A stretch of 64,000 nt of DNA from Nocardia paucivorans NBRC 100373 (GTDB lineage Bacteria > Actinomycetota > Actinomycetes > Mycobacteriales > Mycobacteriaceae). Within the stretch, counting starts at the first letter, position 1. Each line of letters opens with the position of its first letter. Location of the stretch: positions 16,494 through 80,493 of the forward strand of contig NZ_BAGE01000031.1 of assembly GCF_000308675.1 (NCBI RefSeq), given 5' to 3'. The position numbers and the translations under genes are program-made. Below, piece after piece: positions 8,970 to 19,200 of this stretch. Under the pieces are notes generated by a model. It made no database searches, was not told where the DNA came from, and saw only the letters and a program-made list of their open reading frames with translations.

Positions 8970-9845
8970 TCAACCCTTATCGATTTCCGCCGCAGCCGCC
9001 GGATAGTCGGCCAGGGCCGCCCCGGCCGCGGTGTTCTCGGCATCGGCCAGCACACCGAACAGGGTGGTGTCCTCCCCCGCGGCACGGGCCTCGGCGGCGC
9101 GAGCGAGGATCACCTCGTGCGTCTGCACCGCGTCACGATGGTCGCCGAGCACGGTCTGCAGGGTTTTGGCGCGCCTGCCCAGTGCATCCGCCCACTCTCC
9201 GAGAACGGGCGTCGCCGCCTCGCAGGAATACCGTAATCGTTTGGCGCTCTTACGAATATCGTGCAAGAGCTCGATGCGTCCGCTCGGCGCCACGGTCGGT
9301 TCGGCGCGGATTCGCCGGCGCACTCGTTTGCGGTCGCGCAGCAGGACGGATTCGAAGAAAACCGCGGCATCGGAATCGCGCTCGCCTTTCCGCAATGGCG
9401 GTTCGGTGCGCCAGCGGGACAGTTCTTCCCGCATCTCGCGATAGCGCGCGGTGTTCAACGCGGCGAGGATATCGGTATGCGCGGCGGCGTAGCCGGATCG
9501 CTCGGCGGCCACCAGTCGCCGCCGGGCGCAGTCGAGCGCGGATCCGGCGGTCTCGGGGTCGCCGTAGCGCTCCAACAGTTCGGCGAAGCGGCGCGCCCGC
9601 ACCTCGGCGTCCCGGGCGACGCCCAGGAGCGCGGCCAACCAGGCCAGCTCGGCGCGCATCCGGGTCGCCGGGTCGGGTTCCAGGATCCGTCGGTAGGAGC
9701 GCAGCAGGCTGCGCAGTCGTCGGGTGGCCACTCGCATTCGGTGCACCGAATCGGGGGAGTCGACGCGGACCTCGGGCTCGGCGGTGAACAACCGATCGAT
9801 ATCGTGGCGCAGCGCCTCGGTCAGGGCCGCACCGGCGGTGGTCAT
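8970..9845 (-). CDS. CHAD-domain protein
   Basis: A 291-residue helical CHAD (conserved histidine alpha-helical) protein. Visible family signatures are VHRMRVATRRLRSLLRSYR near residues 34-52 and ELLHDIRKSAKRLRYSCE near 195-212, with the conserved His/Arg/Lys residues that bind polyphosphate in characterised CHAD domains. It lacks the CYTH domain often fused to CHAD, so it is probably a polyphosphate-binding protein rather than an enzyme. ATG 9845 overlaps the stop of the upstream proline iminopeptidase gene (ATGA), giving translational coupling. From memory, a CHAD protein also lies close to panB in mycobacteria (Rv2226). Confidence 0.9.
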   Translation of the reverse strand: MTTAGAALTEALRHDIDRLFTAEPEVRVDSPDSVHRMRVATRRLRSLLRSYRRILEPDPATRMRAELAWLAALLGVARDAEVRARRFAELLERYGDPETAGSALDCARRRLVAAERSGYAAAHTDILAALNTARYREMREELSRWRTEPPLRKGERDSDAAVFFESVLLRDRKRVRRRIRAEPTVAPSGRIELLHDIRKSAKRLRYSCEAATPVLGEWADALGRRAKTLQTVLGDHRDAVQTHEVILARAAEARAAGEDTTLFGVLADAENTAAGAALADYPAAAAEIDKG

Positions 9846-10810
9846 CTTCGGCTCCCGCCGGCGAAGGCGTCGGTGGCCTCCACCAGGTGGTGGATGATTC
9901 CCGGTTCCTGGGCCGAGTGTCCGGCATCGTCGACGATGTGCAGCACCGACCCCGGCCAGGCGCGATGCAGCTCCCAGGCGCTCACGGCGGGACAGACGAT
10001 ATCGTGGCGTCCCTGCACGATCACGCCCGGGATATCGGCGATGACGTCGACATCTCGGAGGAGCTGTCCCTCCTCCAGGAATCCGCCGTGGCGGAAATAG
10101 TGGTTCTCGATTCGGGCGAAAGCCAGCGCGAACCGAGGATCGGCGCTTTCGGCGACCTGCTCCGGCCGTGGAAGCAACCAACTGGTCGCGGCCTCCCAGG
10201 TGGACCAGGCCACGGCGGCGGCGGTGGCGACCTGGGGGTCGAGGGAGTGCAGGAGGCGGTGATAGGCCTCAACCAGGTCGCCGTCACGTTCGGCCGGTGG
10301 GACGGGGGCCAGGAATTTCTCCCATTCGTCCGGGTAGACATAGCCGGCGAGACCGTTGTAATACCAGTCGATCTCCTTGCGTCGTAGCAGGAAGATCCCG
10401 CGCAGCACCAGTTCGGTGACCCGTTGGGGATACCGCTGCGCGTAGGCGAGGGCGAGAGTGGAGCCCCAGGAACCACCGAACACCAGCCACCGATCGATAC
10501 CGAGCGATTCGCGCAGCGCCTCGATATCGGAGACCAGATGCCAGGTGGTGTTGACCGACAGATCCGGGTCGTCGGCCAGATGCGGGGTGGACCTACCGCA
10601 TCCCCGCTGGTCGAGCAGGACGATCCGGTACCGCTCGGGATCGAAGAACCGACGGTGTTGCGGGTCGGTGCCCCCACCCGGACCGCCGTGTAGGAAGACC
10701 ACCGGTTTACCGTCCGGGTTTCCGCTGACCTCCCAATACACCGACTGCCCGTCCCCGACCGCCAGCATGCCCTGCGCATGGGGCTCGATCGGCGGATAGA
10801 GCCCGCGCAC
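9842..10810 (-). CDS. pip: Proline iminopeptidase (alpha/beta hydrolase, S33)
   Basis: A 322-residue serine peptidase that releases N-terminal proline from peptides. The oxyanion loop HGGPGGG, the nucleophile elbow GGSWGS, the acid in VQGRHDIVCP and the histidine in DDAGHSAQEPG form a complete active site, and FDQRGCGRS-like LLDQRGCGRSTPH is diagnostic for the S33 family. I choose GTG 10810 because it gives the usual VRGLYPPIEPHAQG N-terminus and lies two bases after the stop of the upstream lipoprotein gene. The stop overlaps the CHAD gene start. Confidence 0.93.
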   Translation of the reverse strand: MRGLYPPIEPHAQGMLAVGDGQSVYWEVSGNPDGKPVVFLHGGPGGGTDPQHRRFFDPERYRIVLLDQRGCGRSTPHLADDPDLSVNTTWHLVSDIEALRESLGIDRWLVFGGSWGSTLALAYAQRYPQRVTELVLRGIFLLRRKEIDWYYNGLAGYVYPDEWEKFLAPVPPAERDGDLVEAYHRLLHSLDPQVATAAAVAWSTWEAATSWLLPRPEQVAESADPRFALAFARIENHYFRHGGFLEEGQLLRDVDVIADIPGVIVQGRHDIVCPAVSAWELHRAWPGSVLHIVDDAGHSAQEPGIIHHLVEATDAFAGGSRR

Positions 10811-10812
10811 GG

Positions 10813-11256
10813 TCAGAACACCAGCCCCGAGGCCAGGTCCGGCAGATCCAGTGCCTCGATGGCCTCCTGCCGGACATCGGGACATGCCTCGGTGGTCACC
10901 CGGTCCACCAGAGGCTTGTCGGCCAACACCTGGCCATTGATGGCGCCGTTGGTGAGCGCCCATTCGTGCACCATCGCGTTCAACCCCACCCGGCCGATGG
11001 TCGGACCCTGGACCCGCCAGTTGGACAGCTCCGGGCGCATCATGTCGCAGAGGTTCCGCGCGGCCTGCTCGGATACCTGGGCCGATGTTTCCGGCGCGGA
11101 GGAGGTCTGCGGCGAGGAGGAGACGCCGGTGCCCGGCGCGGCGGTCGTCGACTCCGCCCCTGTATCGCTCCCGGAACCGCACGCGGCCAGTGCGGCGACC
11201 CCGCACACCCCCGCGACCATCAGTGCGCAACGTGAAATCCAACTGCGTTCCCGCAT
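10813..11256 (-). CDS. Small lipoprotein of unknown function
   Basis: A 147-residue exported lipoprotein: a signal peptide followed by lipobox LAAC, a Ser/Thr/Ala-rich linker of about 35 residues, then a compact domain with two cysteines (NLCDMMRPEL and TEACPDVR). The spacing resembles DUF732-like actinobacterial exported proteins but I cannot assign it firmly. ATG 11256 is preceded by AGAGG. It is the first gene of a three-gene operon with the proline iminopeptidase and CHAD protein. Confidence 0.75.
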   Translation of the reverse strand: MRERSWISRCALMVAGVCGVAALAACGSGSDTGAESTTAAPGTGVSSSPQTSSAPETSAQVSEQAARNLCDMMRPELSNWRVQGPTIGRVGLNAMVHEWALTNGAINGQVLADKPLVDRVTTEACPDVRQEAIEALDLPDLASGLVF

Positions 11257-11445
11257 GAGTACCTCTGCTCGAGTCGATAACGTCGCCACCGAGTCTGCCA
11301 TTTTTCCCGCCACCGGGAATCGGCCCCCGTGGTATGCGTCGAGGGGCGAGTGGCTCACGGGACGGCCGATACGGGATGTATCGGGCCGAACCCGTGGTGG
11401 GCCGCGTCATCGGCGCGAACATCTCACGGGTTCGGCGGTGGGGTG

Positions 11446-12303
11446 TCAGAAGCAGTGCTCGGGAGCCGGGAAGGTGCCACGACGGACCTCCTCGGCGAAC
11501 GCGGCGGCGGCGGTGCGCAATTCGTCACCCACATTGGCGAATCGCTTGACGAACTTGGCCGTCCGTCCACTGGTGTAGCCGGCCATGTCCTGCCAGACCA
11601 GCACCTGGGCGTCGCAGTCGGGGCCCGCGCCGATACCGATGGTCGGAATGGTCAGCTTGCGGGTCACCTGGGCCGCCAACTCGGCGGGCACCATCTCCAT
11701 CACCACCGAGAACGCGCCCGCCTCCTGGACGGCGATGGCATCGGCGATGAGGCCCTCGGCGCCTTCGCCGCGACCCTGTACGCGGAAGCCACCGAGGGTG
11801 TTGACGCTTTGCGGGGTGAAGCCGATATGTGCCATCACCGGGATGCCCGCGGCGGTGAGCAGTGCGATCTGTTCGGCGACCCGCTCTCCGCCTTCCAGTT
11901 TCACCGCGTGCGCTCCGCCTTCCTTCAGGAAGCGGGTAGCGGTGTCCAATGCCTGTTGTGGGGAGCGCTCATAGCTGCCGAACGGCAGGTCGGCCACCAC
12001 CAGTGCGTGCGGTGCGCCCCGCACCACGCCGCGGACCAGCGGGATCAGTTCATCGGCGGTGATCGGCACGGTGGTGTCGTAGCCGTACACCACATTGGCG
12101 GCGGAGTCGCCGACCAACAGCACCGGGATACCGGCCTCTTCGAACAGCCGGGCGGTGGAGTAGTCGTAGGCGGTCAGCACGGACCAGCGTTCACCCGTCG
12201 CCTTCATCTGCTGTAGATGGTGGACGCGGGTGGTACGTCGGGTCGGTGTCGCCGTGGGGGCGGCACCGTAGGCAGGGGTTTCGGATGTCGTGGGCTCGGA
12301 CAT
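11446..12303 (-). CDS. panB: 3-methyl-2-oxobutanoate hydroxymethyltransferase PanB
   Basis: A 285-residue TIM-barrel enzyme of pantothenate (coenzyme A) synthesis that transfers a hydroxymethyl group from methylene-tetrahydrofolate to 2-oxoisovalerate. Diagnostic segments include [31 protein letters not shown] (metal binding), [16 protein letters not shown] and [18 protein letters not shown]. The first 25 residues are an extra Thr/Pro-rich extension. GAAAGGA lies before ATG 12303. It diverges from the secreted protease gene, as panB does from Rv2224c in my recollection of M. tuberculosis. No panC is adjacent. Confidence 0.97.
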   Translation of the reverse strand: MSEPTTSETPAYGAAPTATPTRRTTRVHHLQQMKATGERWSVLTAYDYSTARLFEEAGIPVLLVGDSAANVVYGYDTTVPITADELIPLVRGVVRGAPHALVVADLPFGSYERSPQQALDTATRFLKEGGAHAVKLEGGERVAEQIALLTAAGIPVMAHIGFTPQSVNTLGGFRVQGRGEGAEGLIADAIAVQEAGAFSVVMEMVPAELAAQVTRKLTIPTIGIGAGPDCDAQVLVWQDMAGYTSGRTAKFVKRFANVGDELRTAAAAFAEEVRRGTFPAPEHCF

Positions 12304-12531
12304 CGTCGTCCTTTCGTCTCCTCGAGGCCCGTCGCGGGTCCCCGGGTCGGGTTGACGCCTCCAGTGTGCACCCCTGCGTCGACACGCTTAAGAGCCGTAC
12401 CTCGTGCGGTTGGTCACAGTGCCGCCGCGTATCCCTCCACCGCCGTGCTCCGGTGCTCACATGTATCGACACCACCACAGTGCGCGATGGTGCCCGAAAG
12501 GGCTGTGAGGGCGAAGTGGGAATATGAGCCC

Positions 12532-14076
12532 ATGCGGTTGAAACTGGGTCCGGCCGCCGTGGCTCTGGCGCTGATGGTGCTCTGCTGGGTAGGCGCGGTG
12601 GGGTGTGTGTCGAGGGGAGGTGACCAACAGGACTCGGTGCTCGATTCGGTTCCGGCCGAGTTGATGCGGTTCTATACACAGATCCCGCAGTGGGGAGCCT
12701 GCGACGGCTATACGGCACCGCAGGAACGGCTGGCGCCGAAGGCCGAATGCACCCGGATCACCGTTCCGGTGGACTATGCGAAGCCGGATGGGGCCACGGC
12801 GCAGATCGCCCTGTCCCGCCTGCCGGCGGAAGGGCGGCGCATCGGATCGTTGCTGATCAACCCCGGCGGACCCGGTTTGTCCGGGCTGTCCACGATATCT
12901 CTCGGTGGCGGAACCCTGCTGGCGCAGCGGTTCGATCGGATCGGTTTCGACCCTCGGGGTGTCGGCGCTTCGATCCCGGCCATCACATGTCTGGCGCCGC
13001 AAGAGGTCGACGCCGAACGCGCCGAGGCGCCGGAGCCGAACACCCCGGAGGGGATCGCCGCCGACGAGGCCGAGAACCGGGAATACGCTCAACGCTGTGT
13101 CGAGCGCACCGGGGCGGAATTCCTTGCCCATGTGGGCACTCGGGAAGTGGTGCAGGACATGGATGTCATTCGGGCGGTGCTCGGCGATCCGAAACTCACC
13201 TACCTGGGCTATTCGTATGGCACCCGGCTCGGCACGGCATATGCGGAGAAGTACCCGAACAAGGTGCGCGCCCTGGTGCTCGACGGTGCCATCGACCCCA
13301 CCCAGGACCCGGTGACGGAATCGCTGCGGCAGGCCGAGGGATTCCAGAAGGCATTCGACGCCTATGCCGATTACTGTGTGGCCGCCGCGGAGTGCCCCCT
13401 GGGCAGCGACCGGTCCCAGGTGATTCGCCGATTCCGCGAACTGGTCGATCCGCTGCGGGACACCCCCGTCCGCACCGCGGATCCGCGTGGTCTGAGCTAC
13501 GGTGACGCCATCACCGGGGTGCAGCAGGCGCTCTACAGCGAAAGTTCCTGGCGGATGCTCACCGCCGGACTCACCGAGCTGCGCGAAGGTCGGGGGGACA
13601 CCCTCTTGCGATTGGCCGATCTGTACAACGGTCGCCGCGACGACGGCAGCTACAGCAATATCCTCGACGCCTTCAACGCCATCCGGTGCGTGGACGATCC
13701 GCCGATCACCGATCGCGCGGTGGCGGCGCGCCAGGACACCGACTATCGCCGGGCCGCGCCGTTCCTCGACGACGGTCAGGGCACGGGAGCCGTGGCCTTG
13801 GAAGTGTGTGCGAGCTGGCCGGTGCCGAACACCCGGCTGCCGCGTGCGGTCGAGGTCTCCGGTCTGCCGAAGACGGTGGTGGTGTCGACGACCGGGGACC
13901 CGGCGACGCCCTACCAGGCCGGTGTGCGACTGGCCGAGCAGCTCGACGCCTCGCTCATCACCTATGAGGGCGACAGCCATACCGTCGTGTTGAACCGGGG
14001 AGTGTCCTGTGTGAACGACGCCGTGATCGAATATTTGATCGAACTGAAACCGCCGCCGGCGGGTCTGCGCTGCTGA
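12532..14076 (+). CDS. Secreted serine protease/esterase, TAP-like (Hip1/CaeA family)
   Basis: A 514-residue exported alpha/beta hydrolase. The signal peptide ends in a probable lipobox AVGC near residue 25. The hydrolase core has GGPGLSG (oxyanion), nucleophile Ser228 in LGYSYGT, and a C-terminal TAP-like segment with the acid in STTGDPATPY and the histidine in DSHTVVL. Several cysteines in the lid fit an extracytoplasmic fold. Position and sequence match the Rv2223c/Rv2224c pair (the latter is the cell-envelope protease Hip1/CaeA); only one copy is present here. It likely cleaves peptides or esters at the cell envelope. Confidence 0.9.
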   Translation: MRLKLGPAAVALALMVLCWVGAVGCVSRGGDQQDSVLDSVPAELMRFYTQIPQWGACDGYTAPQERLAPKAECTRITVPVDYAKPDGATAQIALSRLPAEGRRIGSLLINPGGPGLSGLSTISLGGGTLLAQRFDRIGFDPRGVGASIPAITCLAPQEVDAERAEAPEPNTPEGIAADEAENREYAQRCVERTGAEFLAHVGTREVVQDMDVIRAVLGDPKLTYLGYSYGTRLGTAYAEKYPNKVRALVLDGAIDPTQDPVTESLRQAEGFQKAFDAYADYCVAAAECPLGSDRSQVIRRFRELVDPLRDTPVRTADPRGLSYGDAITGVQQALYSESSWRMLTAGLTELREGRGDTLLRLADLYNGRRDDGSYSNILDAFNAIRCVDDPPITDRAVAARQDTDYRRAAPFLDDGQGTGAVALEVCASWPVPNTRLPRAVEVSGLPKTVVVSTTGDPATPYQAGVRLAEQLDASLITYEGDSHTVVLNRGVSCVNDAVIEYLIELKPPPAGLRC

Positions 14077-14148
14077 ATCCGATATCGGATACCGACACAG
14101 TCACTCCATGTAACACGGATTTAACGCCAGGTGCCTACGCTCGCGGGC

Positions 14149-15486
14149 ATGGATCGCCAGAAGGAATTCGTGCTGCGGACGCTCGAAGAGCGGGATATCC
14201 GCTTCGTACGGCTCTGGTTCACCGACGTCTTGGGATATCTCAAATCCGTCGCGATCGCCCCGGCCGAATTGGAAGGTGCCTTCGAGGAAGGTATCGGTTT
14301 CGACGGTTCGGCCATCGAGGGTTTCGCCCGGATCTCGGAGGCCGATATGGTCGCCCGTCCCGATCCGTCGACGTTCCAGGTGCTGCCGTGGTCGTCGAGC
14401 AAGGGCCACCAGCACTCGGCACGAATGTTCTGCGATATCACCATGCCGGACGGGTCCCCGTCGTGGGCCGACCCCCGACATGTGTTGCGGCGCCAGCTCA
14501 ACAAGGCAGGCGATGTCGGGTTCAGCTGCTATGTGCATCCGGAGATCGAGTTCTTCCTGCTGAAGAACACCCCTGGCGGCCTCGATCCGGTCCCCGCCGA
14601 CAACGGCGGCTTCTTCGACCAGGCCGTGCACGATTCCGCCCCCAACTTCCGCCGGCACGCCATCGACGCGCTCGAATCGATGGGGATCTCGGTGGAGTTC
14701 AGCCACCACGAGGGCGCACCCGGCCAGCAGGAAATCGACCTGCGCTACGCCGACGCGCTGTCCATGGCCGACAATGTGATGACCTTCCGCTACCTCATCA
14801 AGGAAGTCGCCATCGACGAGGGCGTGCGCGCCACCTTCATGCCCAAGCCGTTCGCCCAGTATCCGGGTTCGGCCATGCACACCCATATGAGCCTGTTCGA
14901 GGGTGAGTCGAACGCCTTCCACGATCCCGACGACCCGATCAACCTCTCGGCGACCGCGCGGGCGTTCATCGCGGGGATCCTCGAACACTCCCACGAGATC
15001 AGCGCCATCACCAACCAGTGGGTCAACTCCTACAAGCGGCTCATCCACGGTGGCGAGGCGCCGACCGCCGCGTCCTGGGGTCGATCCAACCGTTCGGCGC
15101 TCGTGCGGGTGCCGATGTACACCCCGAACAAGGCGTCCTCGCGGCGGGTCGAGATCCGCAGCCCCGATTCGGCCTGCAACCCCTACCTGACCTTCGCGGT
15201 GCTGTTGGCCGCGGGCCTGCGTGGGATCGAGAAGGGATACGAGCTGCCGCCGGAGGCCGAGGACGACGTGTGGTCGCTGACCGCCGCCGAACGTCGGGCC
15301 ATGGGCTTCCGCGAACTGCCCGGCACCCTGGACGAGGCGCTGCAGGCGATGGAGCGGTCGGAGTTGGTCGCCGAAACCCTCGGTGAACACGTCTTCGATT
15401 TCTTCCTGCGCAACAAGCGCCGGGAATGGGCCGACTACCGCAGCCAGGTGACGGCGTTCGAGCTGCGCGAGTATCTGGACCTGTGA
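14149..15486 (+). CDS. glnA2: Glutamine synthetase type I, GlnA2
   Basis: A 445-residue glutamine-synthetase-family protein. The beta-grasp domain (residues 1-105) contains IGFDGSAIEGFARISEAD, and the catalytic domain contains EIEFFLLK, EFSHHEGAPGQQEIDLR, the ATP-site FMPKPF and NRSALVRVP. It starts MDRQKEFVLRTLEERDIRF, almost as I remember mycobacterial GlnA2, so I prefer ATG 14149 over the in-frame GTG at 14131. It lacks the adenylylation-loop tyrosine context of GlnA1. In mycobacteria GlnA2 is non-essential and may act on other ligands. It sits 47 bases upstream of glnE. A single imperfect GlnR-like half site (GTAAC-N6-TTAAC, 14110-14125) precedes it. Confidence 0.96.
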   Translation: MDRQKEFVLRTLEERDIRFVRLWFTDVLGYLKSVAIAPAELEGAFEEGIGFDGSAIEGFARISEADMVARPDPSTFQVLPWSSSKGHQHSARMFCDITMPDGSPSWADPRHVLRRQLNKAGDVGFSCYVHPEIEFFLLKNTPGGLDPVPADNGGFFDQAVHDSAPNFRRHAIDALESMGISVEFSHHEGAPGQQEIDLRYADALSMADNVMTFRYLIKEVAIDEGVRATFMPKPFAQYPGSAMHTHMSLFEGESNAFHDPDDPINLSATARAFIAGILEHSHEISAITNQWVNSYKRLIHGGEAPTAASWGRSNRSALVRVPMYTPNKASSRRVEIRSPDSACNPYLTFAVLLAAGLRGIEKGYELPPEAEDDVWSLTAAERRAMGFRELPGTLDEALQAMERSELVAETLGEHVFDFFLRNKRREWADYRSQVTAFELREYLDL

Positions 15487-15533
15487 TGCGGTGCCCGGCC
15501 GGTCCACGCATCCCGGCCGGGTAATTTGAAGTA

Positions 15534-18500
15534 ATGGCCCGGCCCCCGTCTGCCCGTTCCGCTGTCCCCGGTGTCGGTCGGCTCGGTTTGCTCGAGCCGA
15601 CGGCGGCCGAATCGCTTCGCGAACTCGGCTGGGACGATGTCGAGGAGATCCCGCTGCTATGGGCGCTTTCACGCGCCCCGAACCCCGATCTGGCGTTGAA
15701 CACCCTGGTCCGCCTTCGGGAGGGACTCGGAAGCGATTGGGATGCCCTCGATTCGGCGTTGCGCACCGATACCCGGTTGCGGGGCAGGCTGTTCGCGGTG
15801 ATCGGTTCGTCCAGCGCGCTGGGCGACCATCTGGTGGCCGACCCCGCCGCGTGGGAACTGCTGCGCAGGCCCACCCTGCCCGACCGCGACGAAATGCTGA
15901 CCGAGCTGCTCGCCGTGGTCGCCGCCGAACCCGAGACCGGACGTAATGCCGGTCCGATGCTGTTCCGCGCCGGGAAATCCGGCCCGGAGGTGGTGTCCTT
16001 GTTGCGCAAGCACTACCGCGATCAATTGATGCTGGTGGCGGCTGCGGACCTGGCGCCGACCGTGGAGAACGAGCCGGTGCTGGGGTACAAGGAGGTCTGC
16101 GCGCGCCTCACCGAACTGGCCGATGCCGCGCTCACCACCGCGCTGGCGGTGGCGGTGGCGCGGGTGTGCCGGGACGCGCCGTGCCCGGTGCGGTTGGCGG
16201 TGATCGCCATGGGCAAAAGCGGTGCCTGCGAACTGAACTACGTCAGCGATGTCGACGTCGTTTTCGTCGCCGAACCCGCCGACGCCACCGCGGGCCGGTT
16301 GGCCGCCGAGATGATGAGTGTGGCCTCGTCGGCCTTCTTCGAGGTCGACGCCGCCCTGCGGCCGGAGGGCAAGGCCGGGGTGCTGGTGCGTACCCTGGAC
16401 TCGCATCTGGCCTACTACCAGCGTTGGGCGCGCACCTGGGAATTCCAGGCGCTGCTCAAGGCGCGTCCGATGACCGGGGATCTGGAGCTGGGCCGGCAGT
16501 ATCACGCCGCGGTGAATCCGCTGGTGTGGACCGCCGCCGAACGTGCGGATTTCGTCGCCGATGTCCAGGCCATGCGACGTCGTGTCGAGGACCTGGTTCC
16601 CGAGGAGCTGCGCGATCGCGAACTCAAACTGGGTCACGGCAGCCTGCGCGATGTGGAATTCGCCGTGCAGCTACTGCAATTGGTGCACGGCCGGGTGGAC
16701 GAATCCCTGCATGTGGCGGGCACCGTGGAGGCCTTGGCGGCATTGGCCGAGCGGGGCTATATCGGCCGCGAGGACGCCGCCAACCTCACCGCCTCCTACG
16801 AATTCCTGCGGCTATTGGAACACCGGCTGCAACTGCAGCGGCTCAAACGCACCCACACCCTGCCTGCCTCCGACGACGAGGAGGGCATGCGCTGGTTGGC
16901 TCGCGCCGCGAATATCCGACCCGACGGCAAACAGAACTCCGCCGGGGTGTTGCGCACCGAGATCCGGCGCACCACCGCCCGGGTGCGGCGCCTGCACGCC
17001 CGGCTGTTCTACCGGCCGCTGCTGGAATCGGTGGCGCGGCTGGAACCCGACGCGCTGCGGTTGGGCCCCGACGCCGCCGTGCGCCAGCTCGCCGCCCTCG
17101 GTTACGCCGCACCCGAACACGCGCTCGGCCATCTGCGCGCGCTCACCGGCGGTGTCTCCCGTAAGGGGCGCATTCAGGCGCTGCTGCTGCCGACCCTGCT
17201 GGAATGGCTGGGCGACACTCCCGACCCGGACGCCGGTCTGCTCGCCTACCGACGGGTGTCCGAGGGCCTGGCGGATATGGACTGGTATCTGCGGGTATTG
17301 CGGGACGAGGGCGCGGTCGGGCAGCGATTGATGATCGTTCTCGGCTCCTCGGCGTATCTGCCGGATCTGCTCATCAACGCCCCCGAAACCATCCGTATGT
17401 ACGCCGACGGTCCGGACGGACCGCTGCTGTTGCGCACCCAGCCGGCGGAGGTGGCCAAGGGCATCCGCACCGCCGCCGCCCGCTACGAGGATCCGAAACG
17501 CGCGGTGGCGGCGGCTCGTTCGCTGCGGCGGCACGAACTGGCGCGGGTCGCGTCGGCGGACCTGCTCGGCCTGCTCGACGTGCCCCAGGTGTGTGAGGCC
17601 CTGTCCTCGGTGTGGGTGGCGGTGTTGGACGCGGCATTGCGGGCGGTGATCCGCGCGCACGAGGCCCGAACCGGTGAGCCCGCGCCCGCCGCCATGGCGG
17701 TAATCGGGATGGGCCGCCTCGGCGGTCGGGAACTGGGTTACGGTTCCGACGCCGATGTGCTGTTCGTCTGCGATCCGCGTCCCGGCGCGGACGAGGCGGC
17801 GGCCGTGAAATGGGCCACCGGTGTCGCCGAACAGGTGCGGCAGCTGCTCGGCGCCCCCAGCACCGACCCGCCACTGGAAGTGGACACCGGACTGCGTCCC
17901 GAGGGCCGCAGCGGTCCGATGGTGCGCACCCTGGCCTCCTACAACGCCTATTACAGTCAGTGGGCGCAGCCGTGGGAAGTGCAGGCCCTGTTGCGCGCCC
18001 ACCAGGTGGCCGGTGATTCGGACCTCGGCATTCGCTTCCTGCACACCATCGACCCGGTGCGCTACCCGGCCGGCGGTGTCTCCGCCGAAGCGGTCCGTGA
18101 GATCCGTCGCATCAAGGCCCGGGTGGATTCCGAGCGGCTGCCCCGCGGCGCCGACCCTGCCACACACACCAAACTCGGCCGCGGTGGGCTCGCCGATATC
18201 GAGTGGACGGTGCAGCTGTTGCAGTTGCGGCATGCGCACGAGGTGCCGGAACTGCACAACACCTCCACCCTCGAATCGTTGGGTGTCATCGAGCGTCACG
18301 GCCTGCTCGACGCCGAGGACGTGCATCGGCTCCGGCAGGCGTGGCTCACCGTGACCGCCGCCCGTAATGCGCTGGTGCTGGTTCGGGGCAAACCCACCGA
18401 CCAACTTCCCGGACCCGGCCGCACCCTGTCGGCGGTGGCCCGGGTCGCGGGCTGGTCCGGTACCGACGGCGGTGAGTTCCTCGACAACTATCTGCGGGTC

Positions 18501-18545
18501 ACCCGGCGTGCGCGGGCGGTGGTGGAGCGGGTTTTCGGAACCTGA
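15534..18545 (+). CDS. glnE: Bifunctional glutamine synthetase adenylyltransferase/deadenylylase
   Basis: A 1003-residue enzyme that adds AMP to, and removes it from, glutamine synthetase. Two nucleotidyltransferase domains are visible: the deadenylylase half with [20 protein letters not shown] near residue 225, and the adenylylase half with [20 protein letters not shown] near residue 725, each followed by a GlnD-type helical domain (for example [19 protein letters not shown]). The probable target, GlnA1 with Tyr406, is encoded at 25213-26649. It is co-directional with glnA2 and probably co-transcribed. Length is normal for actinobacterial GlnE. Confidence 0.97.
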   Translation: MARPPSARSAVPGVGRLGLLEPTAAESLRELGWDDVEEIPLLWALSRAPNPDLALNTLVRLREGLGSDWDALDSALRTDTRLRGRLFAVIGSSSALGDHLVADPAAWELLRRPTLPDRDEMLTELLAVVAAEPETGRNAGPMLFRAGKSGPEVVSLLRKHYRDQLMLVAAADLAPTVENEPVLGYKEVCARLTELADAALTTALAVAVARVCRDAPCPVRLAVIAMGKSGACELNYVSDVDVVFVAEPADATAGRLAAEMMSVASSAFFEVDAALRPEGKAGVLVRTLDSHLAYYQRWARTWEFQALLKARPMTGDLELGRQYHAAVNPLVWTAAERADFVADVQAMRRRVEDLVPEELRDRELKLGHGSLRDVEFAVQLLQLVHGRVDESLHVAGTVEALAALAERGYIGREDAANLTASYEFLRLLEHRLQLQRLKRTHTLPASDDEEGMRWLARAANIRPDGKQNSAGVLRTEIRRTTARVRRLHARLFYRPLLESVARLEPDALRLGPDAAVRQLAALGYAAPEHALGHLRALTGGVSRKGRIQALLLPTLLEWLGDTPDPDAGLLAYRRVSEGLADMDWYLRVLRDEGAVGQRLMIVLGSSAYLPDLLINAPETIRMYADGPDGPLLLRTQPAEVAKGIRTAAARYEDPKRAVAAARSLRRHELARVASADLLGLLDVPQVCEALSSVWVAVLDAALRAVIRAHEARTGEPAPAAMAVIGMGRLGGRELGYGSDADVLFVCDPRPGADEAAAVKWATGVAEQVRQLLGAPSTDPPLEVDTGLRPEGRSGPMVRTLASYNAYYSQWAQPWEVQALLRAHQVAGDSDLGIRFLHTIDPVRYPAGGVSAEAVREIRRIKARVDSERLPRGADPATHTKLGRGGLADIEWTVQLLQLRHAHEVPELHNTSTLESLGVIERHGLLDAEDVHRLRQAWLTVTAARNALVLVRGKPTDQLPGPGRTLSAVARVAGWSGTDGGEFLDNYLRVTRRARAVVERVFGT

Positions 18546-18888
18546 GCCCGCGTTCGTCCCGCTTGGGCGGAACCCGTCCGGCCGGCCGTCACCGGGGGCG
18601 CGATGGTGGCCGGCGCCCCGACCTTTCGGCAGCGTCGATGCCGGCACGGCCCGGTCTTCGCATCGGATCGGCGCGGGCCGGTGATGTTCGGCGTCGAGCG
18701 CCGTTTCGCCGCCGGCAGTGAACGAATGGTTTGCCGCCCGCACCGATATTCGTCTCCGATATGCAACGGGTGCATATCGGCCGCGCCCGAGGGTAGTTCC
18801 CTGGTGAAGTGGGCCCGACCAGCACAGGACTCGGTCCTGCCGGAAAACCTGTCGGGAGTCCGAGCACCGACACGAGAAGGAGGTTTCG
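18546..18888. other. Intergenic region with an inverted repeat
   Basis: About 340 bases between glnE and the PepSY gene without a convincing reading frame. It contains the 10-bp inverted repeat at 18756-18780 and a smaller hairpin (AGGAC-TCG-GTCCT) nearer the next start; otherwise I see nothing. Confidence 0.5.
18756..18780. promoter_or_regulatory. 10-bp inverted repeat, possible operator
   Basis: CCGATATGCA and its complement TGCATATCGG are separated by ACGGG. The AT-rich arms are unlike the GC-rich terminators of this window, which favours a regulator binding site upstream of the PepSY gene. No regulator is adjacent. Confidence 0.4.
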
Positions 18889-19200
18889 ATGGCTCTCACC
18901 AGCGGTTACCGCAACGGTGGGCTGCGCCGGTTGGGGGCGGGCACGGCTTTCGCGGCGGTCCTCGTCGGCAGCGGTGGTGCGTTGGCCGCTGCCCAGCCGA
19001 CGCCCGAGGAACAACAGCAGACGTGGGAGGGGGCGCGGCAGGTATTGACGGGAGCGACGGTCGAGTCCATCGAAATCGACCTCACCGACGGCGCCCCCAA
19101 GTGGGAAGTGGACGCGCGCACCCGCGACGGCGCCCAATACGAGGTGATGGTCGATATGAACTCCGCCACGGTGCTGTCGATCGAGCCGGATGACGATTGA
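18889..19200 (+). CDS. Exported PepSY-domain protein
   Basis: A 103-residue protein with an N-terminal signal (GAGTAFAAVLVGSGGALAAA, cleavage probably after the alanines) and a single PepSY domain: an amphipathic helix (PEEQQQTWEGARQVL), the strand SIEIDLTDGAPKWEVDART, then QYEVMVDMNSATVLSIEPDDD. PepSY domains are small extracytoplasmic modules thought to inhibit or chaperone peptidases. The start is preceded by an excellent AAGGAGG site. It is monocistronic; a secreted protease of the TAP type is encoded nearby but a link is only guesswork. Confidence 0.85.
   Translation: MALTSGYRNGGLRRLGAGTAFAAVLVGSGGALAAAQPTPEEQQQTWEGARQVLTGATVESIEIDLTDGAPKWEVDARTRDGAQYEVMVDMNSATVLSIEPDDD

Noticed and set aside
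14100..14125. GlnR operator at glnA2
   Set aside because: Only one imperfect box (GTAAC-N6-TTAAC) and no correctly spaced partner; noted as weak within the gene entry rather than called.
16812..18899. 695-codon minus-strand frame under glnE
   Set aside because: Antisense of glnE, which is clearly recognised on the plus strand.
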